Shown piece after piece: positions 46,742-58,200 of a stretch of DNA of 64,000 nt (the first letter of the stretch is position 1; the number at the start of each line of letters is the position of its first letter). The notes below the pieces were generated by a model. The model made no database searches. It saw nothing but the letters and a program-made list of their open reading frames with translations, and was not told the origin of the DNA. The stretch is from contig JAUGWO010000136.1 of the NCBI GenBank assembly GCA_049724395.1, forward strand, positions 62,001 to 126,000, written 5' to 3'. A program made the translations under genes and the position numbers. This DNA is from Spongospora subterranea f. sp. subterranea (lineage: Eukaryota > Endomyxa: Phytomyxea > Phytomyxea > Plasmodiophorida).

Positions 46742-48941
46742 TTATGATCCTAATATTTCTTGAATACATTTCGAGAAAACATTATTGCTTCGATGTTGTA
46801 CCCAGCGTTTCAATACAAGTTTGGTCATGGCGACATCTTGCTGCCCCGACAGTTGGCCCGCTATATGTGAGTCTGGACGGCATGATGCACTATTAGCATT
46901 ATTTAATTCCTGCGTTAAGGTTTCGTAGTATTTTCCGTTCATGTCCAGATCAATGCCTTTAAATTGCAGCCAGCGAGCGCATCCAGCTTCAAATTGACCT
47001 GCTTGCATCCAAAGGACACAAAGGTTGAACACAGCCTCCTTACACTCTGTAAACACGTTAGTAAACGCGAAAGGACTGCTGACTCCACAGTCTACCAAAT
47101 TGGAATATTGCCCATTGCATCATTTCAATCGCTTTGTCACCATGACCAAGGCAAGCCAGACACAAACCTTTGTTGATATAAGCTTGAGACTAAATGCCAA
47201 GCATTGATTGATTTCCAATTAATAATCATTTTTCGTGGAACGAACCTTCAACTTCGATAATGACATGGGATCTAACAAATGCAGATTATATTCTTCTGCA
47301 ACTCCATGTCCTATACGCGCAACTTGTAAGATTAACACTGAATCAGGACTAGATATCTGACGATAATACTGGTCCACCTCCGATATCAGCGCATTTTGCA
47401 AGTATCAAGTCACACCCTGCAATAGCTGCGTCGAAGCGCTCCGAGGCGAACAGAGCCTCGCATTTATACATTGATACCACAATGTCATGAGGATATTCGC
47501 TTAGTACAATATCGCAAGCAGATATGGCGTCAGCATATCGGTCTTTGAGGCACAGCATAAGATGAATACGGCGACGTTCGGTTGCTACTTTTTCGCTAGG
47601 CCCAACCTTAAGGTACATTATAAAAATTATTATGCACTTAAACTAAACCCGCTCACCGTATCCATCAAGGTGATGGCTTTTGTGAAATTCCCTTGCAATT
47701 CCAACTGAATCGAAAGACGCGAAATAACATCGACGCGAGGAACCAAGGGTGAATTGCCACTTGATCTGTCTTCGGAGCATTCCTGCACAATACTCAAAAA
47801 GTGCCGAAATTGAAAATGCAGGATAACCTCAATTATAGCTTCGTATATATAAATTGCTTCCTTTGCTTGTGATTGAAGCTCATGGACTATGGCGATATTA
47901 AACGCTGAAAGCAATTCGGTTCTGTTATTACGAATCGCCCGTTGTAGATATTGCATCTGAATCCAGATTTAGTCATTGGACGCCAATACCAAGCCCACGA
48001 GCTTACAGCTTCTTCAAAGTTTCCCAACTCAATTAAGCATACACCGATCATAAGACAAGAGTCATGCCGACGGTGATCATCAGCGAAGCTGCCTTTGAAC
48101 AGTAACAAAGCTTTTGAGTATTGCTTTGAAGAATATAATATGTAGCCTGTACGTCGCTAGATTCATAGGAGACTCGATCAATTTATATTCTAACCATAAA
48201 AGAACAAAATATATCCCGGTTGCGAATCTCTGTGCTCGCTAAGAGTTTGCATCGATAGGGACACGGCGCCGTCATTCGAAGGATTGTCATATTGTAGGCT
48301 GTATGTCAGTGTCAGCGAAGGAAACGGTTTCTCAGCATATACGATCACCAATAGAACCGAGCAACCACTGATAAATATACAACATCAGAGCGATGCTGGG
48401 GGAGTCGACTGCAAAGTTTCAATGCAAGCGAATATCGGCCAAGTGCAATCAAAATCGATGAGAGCATGCATAAGACGTCTATTTCTACCCGCTCCTGCAC
48501 CCAGAATTTCAAGGACTACGATAGGGAACAATTACGTGTTGTACCGAAACAATGGCTTCATCATGGCCTTCGATTCTGTCTTCTAGCAAACCTGGATTTT
48601 TTCAGCAGGGTAGAGTGTGGAAAAACGATTATATTTACTTAAGACTCCATGCCCAACAGGCAATCTGGCACAAATTGGCCATGCTCCAGAGTAATTAACA
48701 AGAAAGGACAACGCCCTTTCTGGGTTATTCAACTTCAAGGTAATTATCCGTGCTACCGTATATTGCAATGAAAGGAGAGCACATCCCAATTTTCTGTCTC
48801 CTTGCAACCAATTAGCTGAACACAATTGCACAAATAACTGAAACGCAGGATATTATTTTGATGCCTCTTACATAACGCCATATCACAGCGCGATATCAAA
48901 AAGGCGACCACGCTTTGCACTTCGTCAGTAATCGCATGCAT
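46742..48941 (-). CDS. TPR-repeat protein, possibly TRAPPC12-like
   Basis: A chain of minus-strand exons shows helical tetratricopeptide pairs: CLIELGNFEEAVSSW; LQRAIRNNRTELLSAFNIAI; AKEAIYIYEAII; LSIQLELQGNFTKAITLMDT; DRYADAISACDIVLSEYPHD; ERFDAAIAGCDLILAKC; and a C-terminus with EAVFNLCVLWMQAGQFEAGC, ending at 46742. The NLC-LW motif near the end recalls TRAPPC12, but the similarity is too weak to name the gene. Start at ATG 48941 is tentative. TPR proteins are scaffolds; no enzyme domain is seen. Confidence 0.55.
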
Positions 48942-49256
48942 CTGTGCCCAGAATTAATCACGGCCCAATCACATGTTGTTGTCAACGGTTTACATGGACA
49001 TCTATATAATGCGAGAGCTGGACCACCTCTTGACCTAATACGTCCTGCGAGACTAGAGCTGATTGATAATAATGCCTGCATTGATCATGATACATGACGT
49101 TTGTCCTAGGAGCAACCCTCACGGGTGGTGTCTGGTGATCAGTGCACGGACCGCCATCATGCGTTACTCACTGCCACCACATCTCAAAAAACGATCGCGT
49201 TGAATTGAGAGGACGGAATAAGCTGCTCGGGTGGCAGAGCTCTCGACCAGCAAACC
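48942..49256. other. Spacer, no feature seen
   Basis: Short frames only. A tRNA-like B-box word near 49262 (gttcaaccg) does not sit in a foldable cloverleaf. Confidence 0.3.
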
Positions 49257-50068
49257 TTACCGGAGGAAACCATAGTTCAACCGATTGACGACCGCAGAAT
49301 TTGTCGTAATAATACTTCTATAGGGATCGACGTGTCTACTTTTGTTCGCACATCTTTCGAAGGGTAGTGGAAGTTTTCGTTCGATGATGCTATAAAGCAG
49401 TTCTAAATTCATGTTAGTATAAAGTGAATAAACATCGCAAGTAACTAGGAAGGAATGTGGGTAAAAATCAACTCCTACTAGAAATCTAAAACGAGCTCTA
49501 CGCTCTAAATACGACCGACTTTTTGAAGATCTCCATCCAATCTTCACGCCGGTGATTTACGATTCTTAAAAGTTCATCAATACACTTTCCCCGCGTTTTA
49601 ATTACACAAACCAGGGAAGACCAATCTCCTCTCAGTATTTTTCTCGATGCTCTCTTCGTTCAAAATATCATTGCAACTACGTGTCAAAGAACTCTCAACA
49701 AGTTATTAACACTATAGAAGGAGTTGATTTTTACCCAAATATTCCTTCCCAGTTACTTGCGATGTTTTCTCTACTTTATACTAACATGAATTTAGAAATG
49801 CTCTATAACATCATCGAACGAAAAACTTCCACTACCCTTCGAAAAGATGTGCGAGTTCATTTCTAACTGTTGAATTCTCATCAAGATCGTCTAAGAAGAT
49901 ATTGGCGCATTGGACAGCTGCATTTGTGCCCATGGTGATGCCTTTGACTTGCTGGTAGACGACTGTTCCGTATTGAAAGGAGTTGTGGCACAAACGGTAT
50001 CTGTCTGATTCGATTCGAGAAATTGAAACGTAAGATTTGATGTCACGGCGTAATGAATTTTGCGACAT
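49257..50068. mobile_element. Penelope-like retroelement fragments, inverted arrangement
   Basis: Two minus-strand pieces and one plus-strand piece carry reverse transcriptase words typical of Penelope-like elements: VTCDVYSLYTNM (49257-49547, minus), LLYTNMNLEMLYNIIERK (49681-49866, plus) and YQQVKGITMGTNAAVQCANI (49832-50068, minus). The first two are copies of the same region in opposite orientations. No endonuclease domain or ends seen; the element is an old, fragmentary relic. Confidence 0.6.
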
Positions 50069-50199
50069 CCGCTCTCATCCACTGTTCGCTGATCAGAGAG
50101 TTGTCTTCTGTACGATTATGGAACTTTCCACAAATGAATGACATTTTTTCCTATGAGGCCGTTACCAAACAACAACGCCTCGAATAGAGTTTTAATAAG

Positions 50200-50870
50200 T
50201 TAAGCTGCAATCCAGTCCCAAATATTGTCCCCCTTTTGGATTCTACGCCACAATAGCTGATGATCTTGCTGTGGACGGCTGAACTTGATACTTGAATTAT
50301 TTTCAGTTAAATACAATCGATCTAAACTCCTCATTACACAAAGGTCGACCTGTTGTTGATACAGGCTGACATCCTTATTCCATAGATTTAACGCTTCTGA
50401 GTTACTAGGAAGATCCCTTTCCCACATATCGGTGCTATCAATTATGGACCTGTTTCGGGGAACACTCTTAATCCAAGACTATATTGTGGCCGACCAGAAT
50501 ATCTCACTTGACAAAGATCAACAAATTGGCTACATTACCATTGGGTTGCCAATTGTTGAACGATGAAAGGTCCACGAGTCCAGATTCTGGATCAATCATT
50601 GGATGGAATACCGACGATGAGAATTTTACAATCGGACAAGTCTCTGGAAAGGAATCCGGGAATTGCAATATGAACGTGAGAATCGCCCGACGATATATTC
50701 CATGCTGGACAAATATGACACCGTGCCAGATGGATATATTGTCTAAATCTGGAACTATATACATTCCTGAAGGTATTTCATCCGACAGCTTCTGGCTATA
50801 CCCAGGTGTCGAATTTTTCAACAACCGATGCAGATGTATACAAAACCTGTTATACATACAATTCCATCAT
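50200..50870 (-). CDS. AKTIP/FTS-like inactive E2 (UEV) protein
   Basis: Start ATG ATG at 50870 splices (GTATGT donor, TATAG acceptor) to QKLSDEIPSGMYIVPDLDN. The UEV fold follows: SIWHGVIFVQHGIYRRAI, LTFILQFPDSFPETCPIVKF, VFHPMIDPESGLVDLSSF and NWQPNGNVANLLIFV. There is no catalytic Cys where an E2 would have it; the HPMIDPESG-VDL block is the AKTIP pattern. The last exon gives SNSEALNLWNKDVSLYQQQV, equivalent to the conserved NPEA-xxLY-KD helix. AKTIP acts with Hook proteins as a dynein adaptor (FHF complex), linking vesicles to microtubules. About 190 residues. Confidence 0.8.
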
Positions 50871-51325
50871 CAGGGAATATTGACGAAGACGATCATGATA
50901 GGACTCGGTGGGAGCGGAAACACTAGTGGCGGGAACGATGGGCTTAGATCTGGTAAATAGGCGGCCGATCATCGCACCTGTGTCCAATAATATTGCAGGC
51001 GGAGTTTGCAATGATTAACCGTTCATGGACACTTCAATTTCAAAAGGAAAAATCCGAAATTCGTTTACGCCGCATGAGAGCAGAGACGGTGCTTGACACC
51101 AAACTCTTGGGTTATGTTTGTTCAAGGATCGTAATCAAATCCATGTTTATTGTTTTGACGTTATATTAAATTCGAAAACAATCATTGTAAATTTTCCGAT
51201 GCGATTCTGGTACCTGGCTATCGCATTGTAGATTTCCCGCAAACCAGTGCTAAATTTACACTCGTTAGCAACCAAATATGGATACAACATAGTATAACAG
51301 ACTAGTTAACGGATCAGGACAGGCA
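50871..51325. other. Spacer between AKTIP-like and homeobox genes
   Basis: No credible frame or repeat beyond shadow frames; it should hold the AKTIP-like promoter and the homeobox gene 3' flank. Confidence 0.35.
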
Positions 51326-52053
51326 TCAAGTCGAAGATTTACTTTCTGTTGAATTGTGAGAATGAGTTTTCTTAGTTATACACGAACCCTGCTTTTGTTC
51401 CGATCGAGGAGGTCTCCAATTCACTCGCTTCCGAGTGTTAAAGAACCCTATACTTCAAGGTCAATAAAGTTTTGCAGGCATTTTGATTGGCTGAACGTAC
51501 AGTTTGCGACCATGGAAGAGTTGACATCGCCTCCACATTGCTCGATCAACTGCTGCTGCGGAAGAGATAAGCAAAGTCGGCAAAATATATCAAGATGAGA
51601 AATACCTTCTCTGCAGCGGTTGGATAGGGATATGATAAATGGTCTTCAAACCACCTTTGCAAAATGGCTTTTGTCGAAGGCAGCAACTAAAATCGAACAT
51701 TAGATTCTGTTCTATAGTTAAAAATTGGCATCGTCTACCCTGGTGCGTCGTTTTGTCTCTATCTTATTTGGAAATATTTTTGGAGAGCGCATCTTGGCAT
51801 TGTTGCTTCGGATTTCTGCTATAATGTCGTTAGCGTATTTGCCCGAGTCCCATGAGAGTTGGCCCATTAGTTTGTGTAATTCGGGGTATCGATAAAATCG
51901 TCTGGTCTGTAATTGGCCTATGTTGCTAAGGTAAATAACCCATCCTGACCGAAAAGATCAACACCGCATACTGCTATCCTCGCCTGACACTCCCACTAGT
52001 GGACTACCAGCTCTTTGAATTTCCTGTGCGCGATTTTTGTTTTGATTTGACAT
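51326..52053 (-). CDS. TALE-class homeodomain transcription factor
   Basis: Built from five short exons (52053-51972, 51917-51739, 51686-51606, 51555-51501, 51447-51326). Introns are 50-54 bp with good GT-AG ends (for example GTATGC, GTAGAC, GTATTT, GTACGT), all in phase. The product, about 170 residues, starts MSNQNKNRAQEIQRAGSPLV and has a basic stretch KIETKRRTR. The homeodomain follows: LLPSTKAILQRWFEDHLSYP, then YPTAAEKQQLIEQCGGDVNS and MVANWFFNTRKRVNW. The PYP loop extension between helices 1 and 2 marks the TALE class, and WFxNxRxR is the recognition helix. It has Phe where most TALE proteins have Ile (WFIN). A DNA-binding regulator; targets unknown. Confidence 0.8.
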
Positions 52054-52789
52054 TCCAGTCACCTACAGGACATGTGTCTGATTTTGTAGATATGTGGAAG
52101 CCAAACCAAGATGGCGATTAGAAGTAGCCAGCTGGCCTGGCAAATTGCTGACCGCAGTCGAGTGTAGTCTGATGGGTGTAGTGTACTCGCCCATGACCCT
52201 ATGGGGTTACAATTCACGGGTTACGGGTTACCCCGTCCATCCAGAAATGCGGAGGCCGCGATCCCCCTGTCCACAGTATCAGGGACGAGTACAGCGAGGA
52301 GTGCACCGCCAGTCGTGATTCACGCGTTATCGTCTCATCGTCGAGTCGTTATCGATACAGTTGCGTTTATGGCCATAATCCATATCACTATTTCATCAAT
52401 CGGGGGGAGCAGATCACATCGCATCCATGGAACCCCGATCACCATCAAACTTGACCATCAACTCCAGACAAATGTCGATGTTCGCTTTGTGCACAACTTT
52501 GTTGGATTTGGTTGCTGTACCCTGGTTTTTTTTATTGACTAATGCAATTGATTGCTATCAAAATTCGACAGATGTCGTCGCCAAAAAATGAACAAGCGAA
52601 ACGCGACGCCAAGGCTAGTCAACGCTGTGTCAACATGAGAAGATAATTTTGATCGAAAGAATCATTTTTCCGGAGTCGCTCTCTGTTGACTCACACTTCT
52701 AGATATTCATTCAGGGAAACCGTTAGCTTTGGATCATTATTATAATTCGATTCGAAAGGAGGTCGATCCAACTGAAACAAGTCAATTCA
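52054..52789. other. Divergent intergenic region, homeobox / CBM18 genes
   Basis: Plus-strand frames at 52094-52542 look non-coding and show no domain. The space probably contains both promoters. Confidence 0.35.
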
Positions 52790-53458
52790 ATGATGAAACT
52801 GGCTCTATTTTTCTTGATCATATATGTAGTGAGCGGTCAAAATATGGGTCCTCCTAATGGAATGTGGAACAGGCCACGACCTGATTCCCGTTGTGGTCCT
52901 CAATTCGATTGGTCAGGTTGTATAGATGGTCTCTGCTGCTCTCAATCTGGTTTCTGTGGATCGACGCCAATGCATTGCAATTGGCAGGATGGCATGCAGG
53001 GGCAGTTCAACCAAGGCCAATTCCCTCCCAATCAGTACAATGGGATGCAATACCCCAACGGTGGAATGCAATATAATGGAGGAGGCAGCATGGGTCCTCC
53101 CAATGGAGCCTGGAACAGGCCACGACCTGATTCCCGATGTGGTCCTCAATTCGATTGGTCAGGTTGTGGAAATGGTCTCTGCTGCTCTCAGGCTGGGTTC
53201 TGTGGATCGACGCCAATGCATTGCAATTGGCAGGATAACATGCAGGGGCAATTCAACCAAGGCCAATTCCCTACCAACCAATACAATGGGATGCAATATA
53301 ATGGGGGAGGCGGAATGGGTCCTCCCAATGGAGTTTGGAACAGGCCACGACCTGATTCCCGATGTGGTCCCCAGTTTGATTGGTCTGGTTGCAATGATGG
53401 TTCTTGCTGTTCACCTTCTGGATTCTGTGGCTTCTCGCCAATGCATTGCGGACAATAA
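52790..53458 (+). CDS. Secreted protein with three hevein-type chitin-binding (CBM18) modules
   Basis: Single exon of 222 residues. Signal peptide MMKLALFFLIIYVVSG, then three repeats each made of a Trp/Arg/Pro lead (WNRPRPDSRCGPQFDWSGC) and a Cys cluster. In repeat 1 the Cys are at 35, 44, 49, 50, 56 and 63, spacing C-x8-C-x4-CC-x5-C-x6-C, the hevein core with six of the usual eight Cys. Linkers are Gln/Gly/Asn/Tyr-rich (QFNQGQFPPNQYNGMQY). The third repeat ends the protein at HCGQ. Such modules bind chitin or GlcNAc polymers, so the product may coat the organism's own wall or shield or target chitin outside. DNA identity among repeats is high, pointing to recent internal duplication. Confidence 0.85.
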   Translation: MMKLALFFLIIYVVSGQNMGPPNGMWNRPRPDSRCGPQFDWSGCIDGLCCSQSGFCGSTPMHCNWQDGMQGQFNQGQFPPNQYNGMQYPNGGMQYNGGGSMGPPNGAWNRPRPDSRCGPQFDWSGCGNGLCCSQAGFCGSTPMHCNWQDNMQGQFNQGQFPTNQYNGMQYNGGGGMGPPNGVWNRPRPDSRCGPQFDWSGCNDGSCCSPSGFCGFSPMHCGQ

Positions 53459-53584
53459 ATACATCGAAAACCATTAAATGAAGATTGTCGAGTGTGGTCT
53501 TTTGGTTTATGGGATATTTATCGATCCAGTATATATTCACGATCGGAATATCCAAAGGTGATAGCGATTTCCTTGTGAATAGGG

Positions 53585-55189
53585 ATGGGTGCATTCAGCG
53601 TGGAACCTTTATCAGATCTATTACCACGATTGCCCAAGAATGTTCGCCCACAATCAGCAATGTCAAACAGCTATATAGCACCTTACGATCAGGATTTACT
53701 ACCGTCACCTCCATCAACTACAAAACTTCAACGAAGGCCATCATCAAGGTTTGTATTCTATTCTATTCGATAACAAGACCTAAATATTGTTTTAAAGAAG
53801 TGGATCTCGAGCTTTGACCCCAACATCGACGTCATCGTCTGCCCGGACCCCTGAGGGCGATGTTAAGTCGAGTGCCCAGTTCGATGTAGCAGATCGTACT
53901 CAATCTGGTCGTCCCACCATAACTCCACGACATGCACTGTTTCAGCGACATATCAAGAAATCCCAATCCAATATCAACTCGTTAATGGCTAAGGTCGATA
54001 TCCATTTGGGCAGGTTTGGTCATGAGGTGAATGAGTCTCGATATGCTAATCCTCATCCTTGTTTCGCAGTGGATTCCTTTTGCGAAATATGTTTTGCCTT
54101 TTCGACCGCTACAAGCGAAATCGCGTCTCTTATGAAGACTTCAGGGAGGCCATAAACAAGCTGAGGGTACCAGGAGGGGAGCCAGAAGCTTTGGCATTAT
54201 TTGATGAATACGATAGGAAGAACAAAGGTATTGAAGAAAATCCGACTTTACAGACTAGGATATCCAAATAAGGATTAGGTTTTCTGGAATTCGAAGATTT
54301 CCAGGCAGTTCAGATGCAGAATTGTAAAGGAACTGGTAGATCGCCGTTCTTGTGGCGGCGCGACAGATTAGCAAAACACCGCATCCTTTTGTTAACGCCC
54401 ATAGGCAATTCCGAACATCTGGCTCAAATATTTCGGGACAAAGTTCACCAGCGAGTTCGAGGGAGGCGCAATATCATAAAAGCCTTTACAAGTGGGGATC
54501 ACGGTGACAACAGCTCAGCCGTTGCTGGAAAATTTCTGAGTACACCATTGCACAATAGTTTCCCATATTGACTACAACCAATTTCAAAATGGATGCGCCC
54601 GATTCGGTCTCAACGTGTCTGAGACCGATTCGAAACAGCTCTTCTCGTTTTTCGATAGAAATCAAACTGGTTTCGTCAAAACTGATAACCTGGTTGATAT
54701 GATATCAGAAGATCCATGGACTGCAGCAAATCAAAAGGTAAAACAAACTTTGCTATCTTGTGCATCTTGCCCATATTTCTGCGTAGAAACTTCCACCATA
54801 TTTGTGCACTTTCGACGATGCTGAACGGCGACGGTACAAAACTGTTAAAGAAGCGGATTCTGGCCGTCAATACAGGGAGGCATTAGTGACACTAAAGAGT
54901 GTTGCAAGTGAAGGTGATGATCACCTTCAGTTCATAACGAATGAATTCGAGAAGCATAAGGGAACATTGACGTATCCACAATTTCATAAAGCTTTACGAG
55001 AAAAAAAGACGAGTATTCCAATCAACACTCAGGTAATACGGCGCAAATTGAACACAATTTGTTTAATGATTGTATAATGATATTTTGTTTGGGCAGGATA
55101 CGAGAATTGTGTTCGAGAAGATCGCTCGTGCAAACGAGGAAATATCATTGCCTGAATTTTTAAAAATCATATCTTCTAATACATCATGA
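53585..55189 (+). CDS. Multi-EF-hand protein
   Basis: ATG 53585. A Pro/Ser-rich N-terminus (exons to 53755 and 53810-54070) precedes EF-hand-like units: LFDRYKRNRVSYEDFREAI, LFDEYDRKNKG split by an intron then LEFEDFQ, SFFDRNQTGFVKTDNLVDMI, and more degenerate helices (EFEKHKGTLTYPQFHKAL; VFEKIARANEEISLPEFLKI). Stop at 55187-55189. Only the DRNQTGFVKTDN loop looks close to a Ca2+ ligand set; the first has Lys/Arg in ligand positions. Probably a structural or calcium-sensing protein, of the kind found with cilia. Family not named. Confidence 0.65.
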
Positions 55190-55257
55190 TGATAAAAAGG
55201 ATGAATCACGATATTACTGTAGGTTATATTGGAACACTGATGATTAAAAGTGTGGTG

Positions 55258-58200
55258 TTATACAATTGGCAGAAGAGACAGTTGTAGGCGAAAAGGGACC
55301 GTGTCGGAAACGCCAAGTTCGACCTGAAACGGATCGAATATGTGCAGCTTCTTTTCATCCCCTCCACCCCACTTCAGTAAAATGTGTTTGGGTTCAGATG
55401 CGCTGGAGACGATTTTGGCAATTTCGGTGTTAGCTATCCTGTCGATATTGATATGTTCCTGATGGTGATAAGCACAAATTACATGCATGGATTAAAGAAA
55501 ACGAATTCAAAATATTTACTTCTAGACCTAATCTAGGAATGTAGACTAGAAAGGCTTTGATCCCCATATCCAATACATATCCTGTTTCGATGATAGGCGA
55601 TTGGCGCGCAAGAACAGATAAATACATTAATAGCGACATATCTTGGGCCTCTTTTGCCCTAAACAAAAATCAGACAGTCAAGAAAACAAAATATCTACCT
55701 TACTGTTGTTTCATGGCATTGCATCGCTCAGCAAGGGCGTCCACTGAATCAGATGATGGCATACACAACGAAAAGTTTTCACCGTTTTTGGCTGCAGCGT
55801 CCTTAAGTAAACAGTAGTTTAGCATCCGATGAACGATAACATCGGCATAGCTGCAACGGCATCTCAGAGCGCTGTCAACCACACTGACAACAAATTTGAA
55901 GAAAATACCGTCGAATCGGAGATGTAAAGTGAGTATAAGAATGGAAACTGCAATACAGTAAGTTAATGACAAGATGTAATTTAGCACTAAAGCTAACCCT
56001 AAAGCATAATGTGAATATCCGCCCTCTTCACATGTATCAGCCGGTAATGCCTCCATGCCACTAATACAGCAATACTGAGCACGACGCATCGCAACAGTCA
56101 ACAGAACACAGATAAATTCGCGAATTTTTGCATCTAATGAGAGATGATCAAAAAACGAAAAAAGCGATGAAGCAAATTAACCTTGAATATTCATAAGACT
56201 AGTATGCAATGATTTGGCAGAGCGACCATCGATTTCATAGCCTAACTTGCTGCATGACGAAATGACCTGCTCTAATTTCCTTAACGATGGCGGGTCATGA
56301 CGGCGCAATAGCGCCACATCAGGAACATCATGAGCCAGCTTTTCAGCAACCATCATATTCGCTAACAGCATGAATTCTTCGATCATTCGGTTCTGATCAA
56401 GTATCAGCATGAAATCAAACTATGATACAAGGAAAAAGTCCATACAGAATCATGCAATTCGTAAGGGCTGACAGATGTTGGGTTGTAATCATCATCTAGA
56501 GAGAAATGCATTTTTGGACGATGCATTTGCAATGATCCAGTCTTCAAAGCGATGTTCACGTCGTGCCATGGCGATCTAGGCAACCTGCAGTTAACAGAAC
56601 GACCAATTCGATGAATGCTCCATTACCAACCTCGAGAAGAATTTTACAATCATCAGCTATTTGCTTAGGTGTAAAAGAACCCGGGCACTGGATAGTTTCA
56701 GGATCGAGACTGCCATCCGCTAGACCTTGAGCTGTGGCGTAGTCGAGTTTGGCGCAGGACCGAATTACAGTCCTGCCGAACCAGGGCGCTGAACCAGATA
56801 CTAACCGGCCTAACATATAATGTCAGGATGGACGAAGAAATCATTATGCATTTGCCATCGATTACCATTTCGGTCCATTTTCCATACAACACTAAACGCT
56901 AATCGGTCGGTACCCGGATTCAAACTGCACAGCTGCTCGCAGAGAATAGGAGGTAGCATTGGAATCACCTTCTGAACAAGATACACAGATGTACAACGGC
57001 GCTGCGCTTCTGCATCTAGCACAGAATCTGAACCCAGTTCTGAGTAAAGTCAAAAACCCGCTTAAACTGAAGCAGATACCTTCTGGAATGAAATATAAGA
57101 CACGTCGGCAATATGAACACCAATCTGTCAACATGTCAAGACGGTTATGGCTATGTGGGCAGGAGATGCGAAATCAAACCTCGAAGGTATTATCGTCGAT
57201 TTGTGTGATTGATAAGGCATCATCTAAATCTCTAGCTGTAGGAGGATCAATCGAGAATACTCTCTTATTACGGAAGTCCTGAGAAGGAATTTATAATTAT
57301 GAAGTACCTCCAAAGGAAAACCGCTGATACCGATCTTGCTGCAATAGTTTCTTCAGGAATAATCCAAGCTTGATGGGGATTTTCAGGGAAGGTAAAACCG
57401 GAATCAGAGAGAAACTGATGAATCTAGCGCCATGCTTAATTTAAAGGTACCAAACAGCAGTTGATGAGCTAACATTTTCAGAAAATGATTCATCGTGCTG
57501 AATCTTGTTCGATTTCAGCAAAGCTGTCGTCTCGCTCTCAACATCTCCTGATGCGCCAATTTTACTTAGATTTCGTAACCGTGGCGACCGCTGATAGAGA
57601 CAAGGTCGTCAACATTTTGAAGAAACTGTAAGCGATACACTTTACCTGATTCGTCGACCATTGACCAAAATTTGAGGAATAAATGCTGTTCCAAGCTGCT
57701 GACGCAATTTCTGGATCGGGCGACTTCAACGCAAGGGGCCATAAATGGTTTTGGACGAATGCTCTGAGGAACATATGGGACAAATGCTGCAAAATGAATT
57801 GGGTAGTCCAATACCGAGGAATTTTTTTCGATGTTGGTTGAAACATAACAACGGTAGATGGAGTCAGCACCGTTGGAGTTTGTACTGCAGTAACAGGGTC
57901 GACTTCGAGGGCATCCGGGGAATCACGAGCTGATATCACGCGTAAATAGCCGACAATATTGCACAAGGCGTTGTCTGGTCTGGAAATGATCCCCACAATC
58001 TCTCCAGTGCGTTGCAACTATATGGGTATTAGGTCAATCAGCAGCAACACGAAAAAAGGTTACCTCCTGTTTCGCATCACAAGAGAGATCAATAGCATCA
58101 ATTTTTTCGGCGATGTCGTCAATAGAGCTCGACAGCAGCGGAACATCAAGTAATTCATCATCTGGTATCAGAGCGATATCTATGCGACTGATAAGTGTCG

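Noticed and set aside
49190-49290. Possible tRNA gene
   Set aside because: A B-box-like gttcaaccg is present but no acceptor, D or anticodon stems can be formed.
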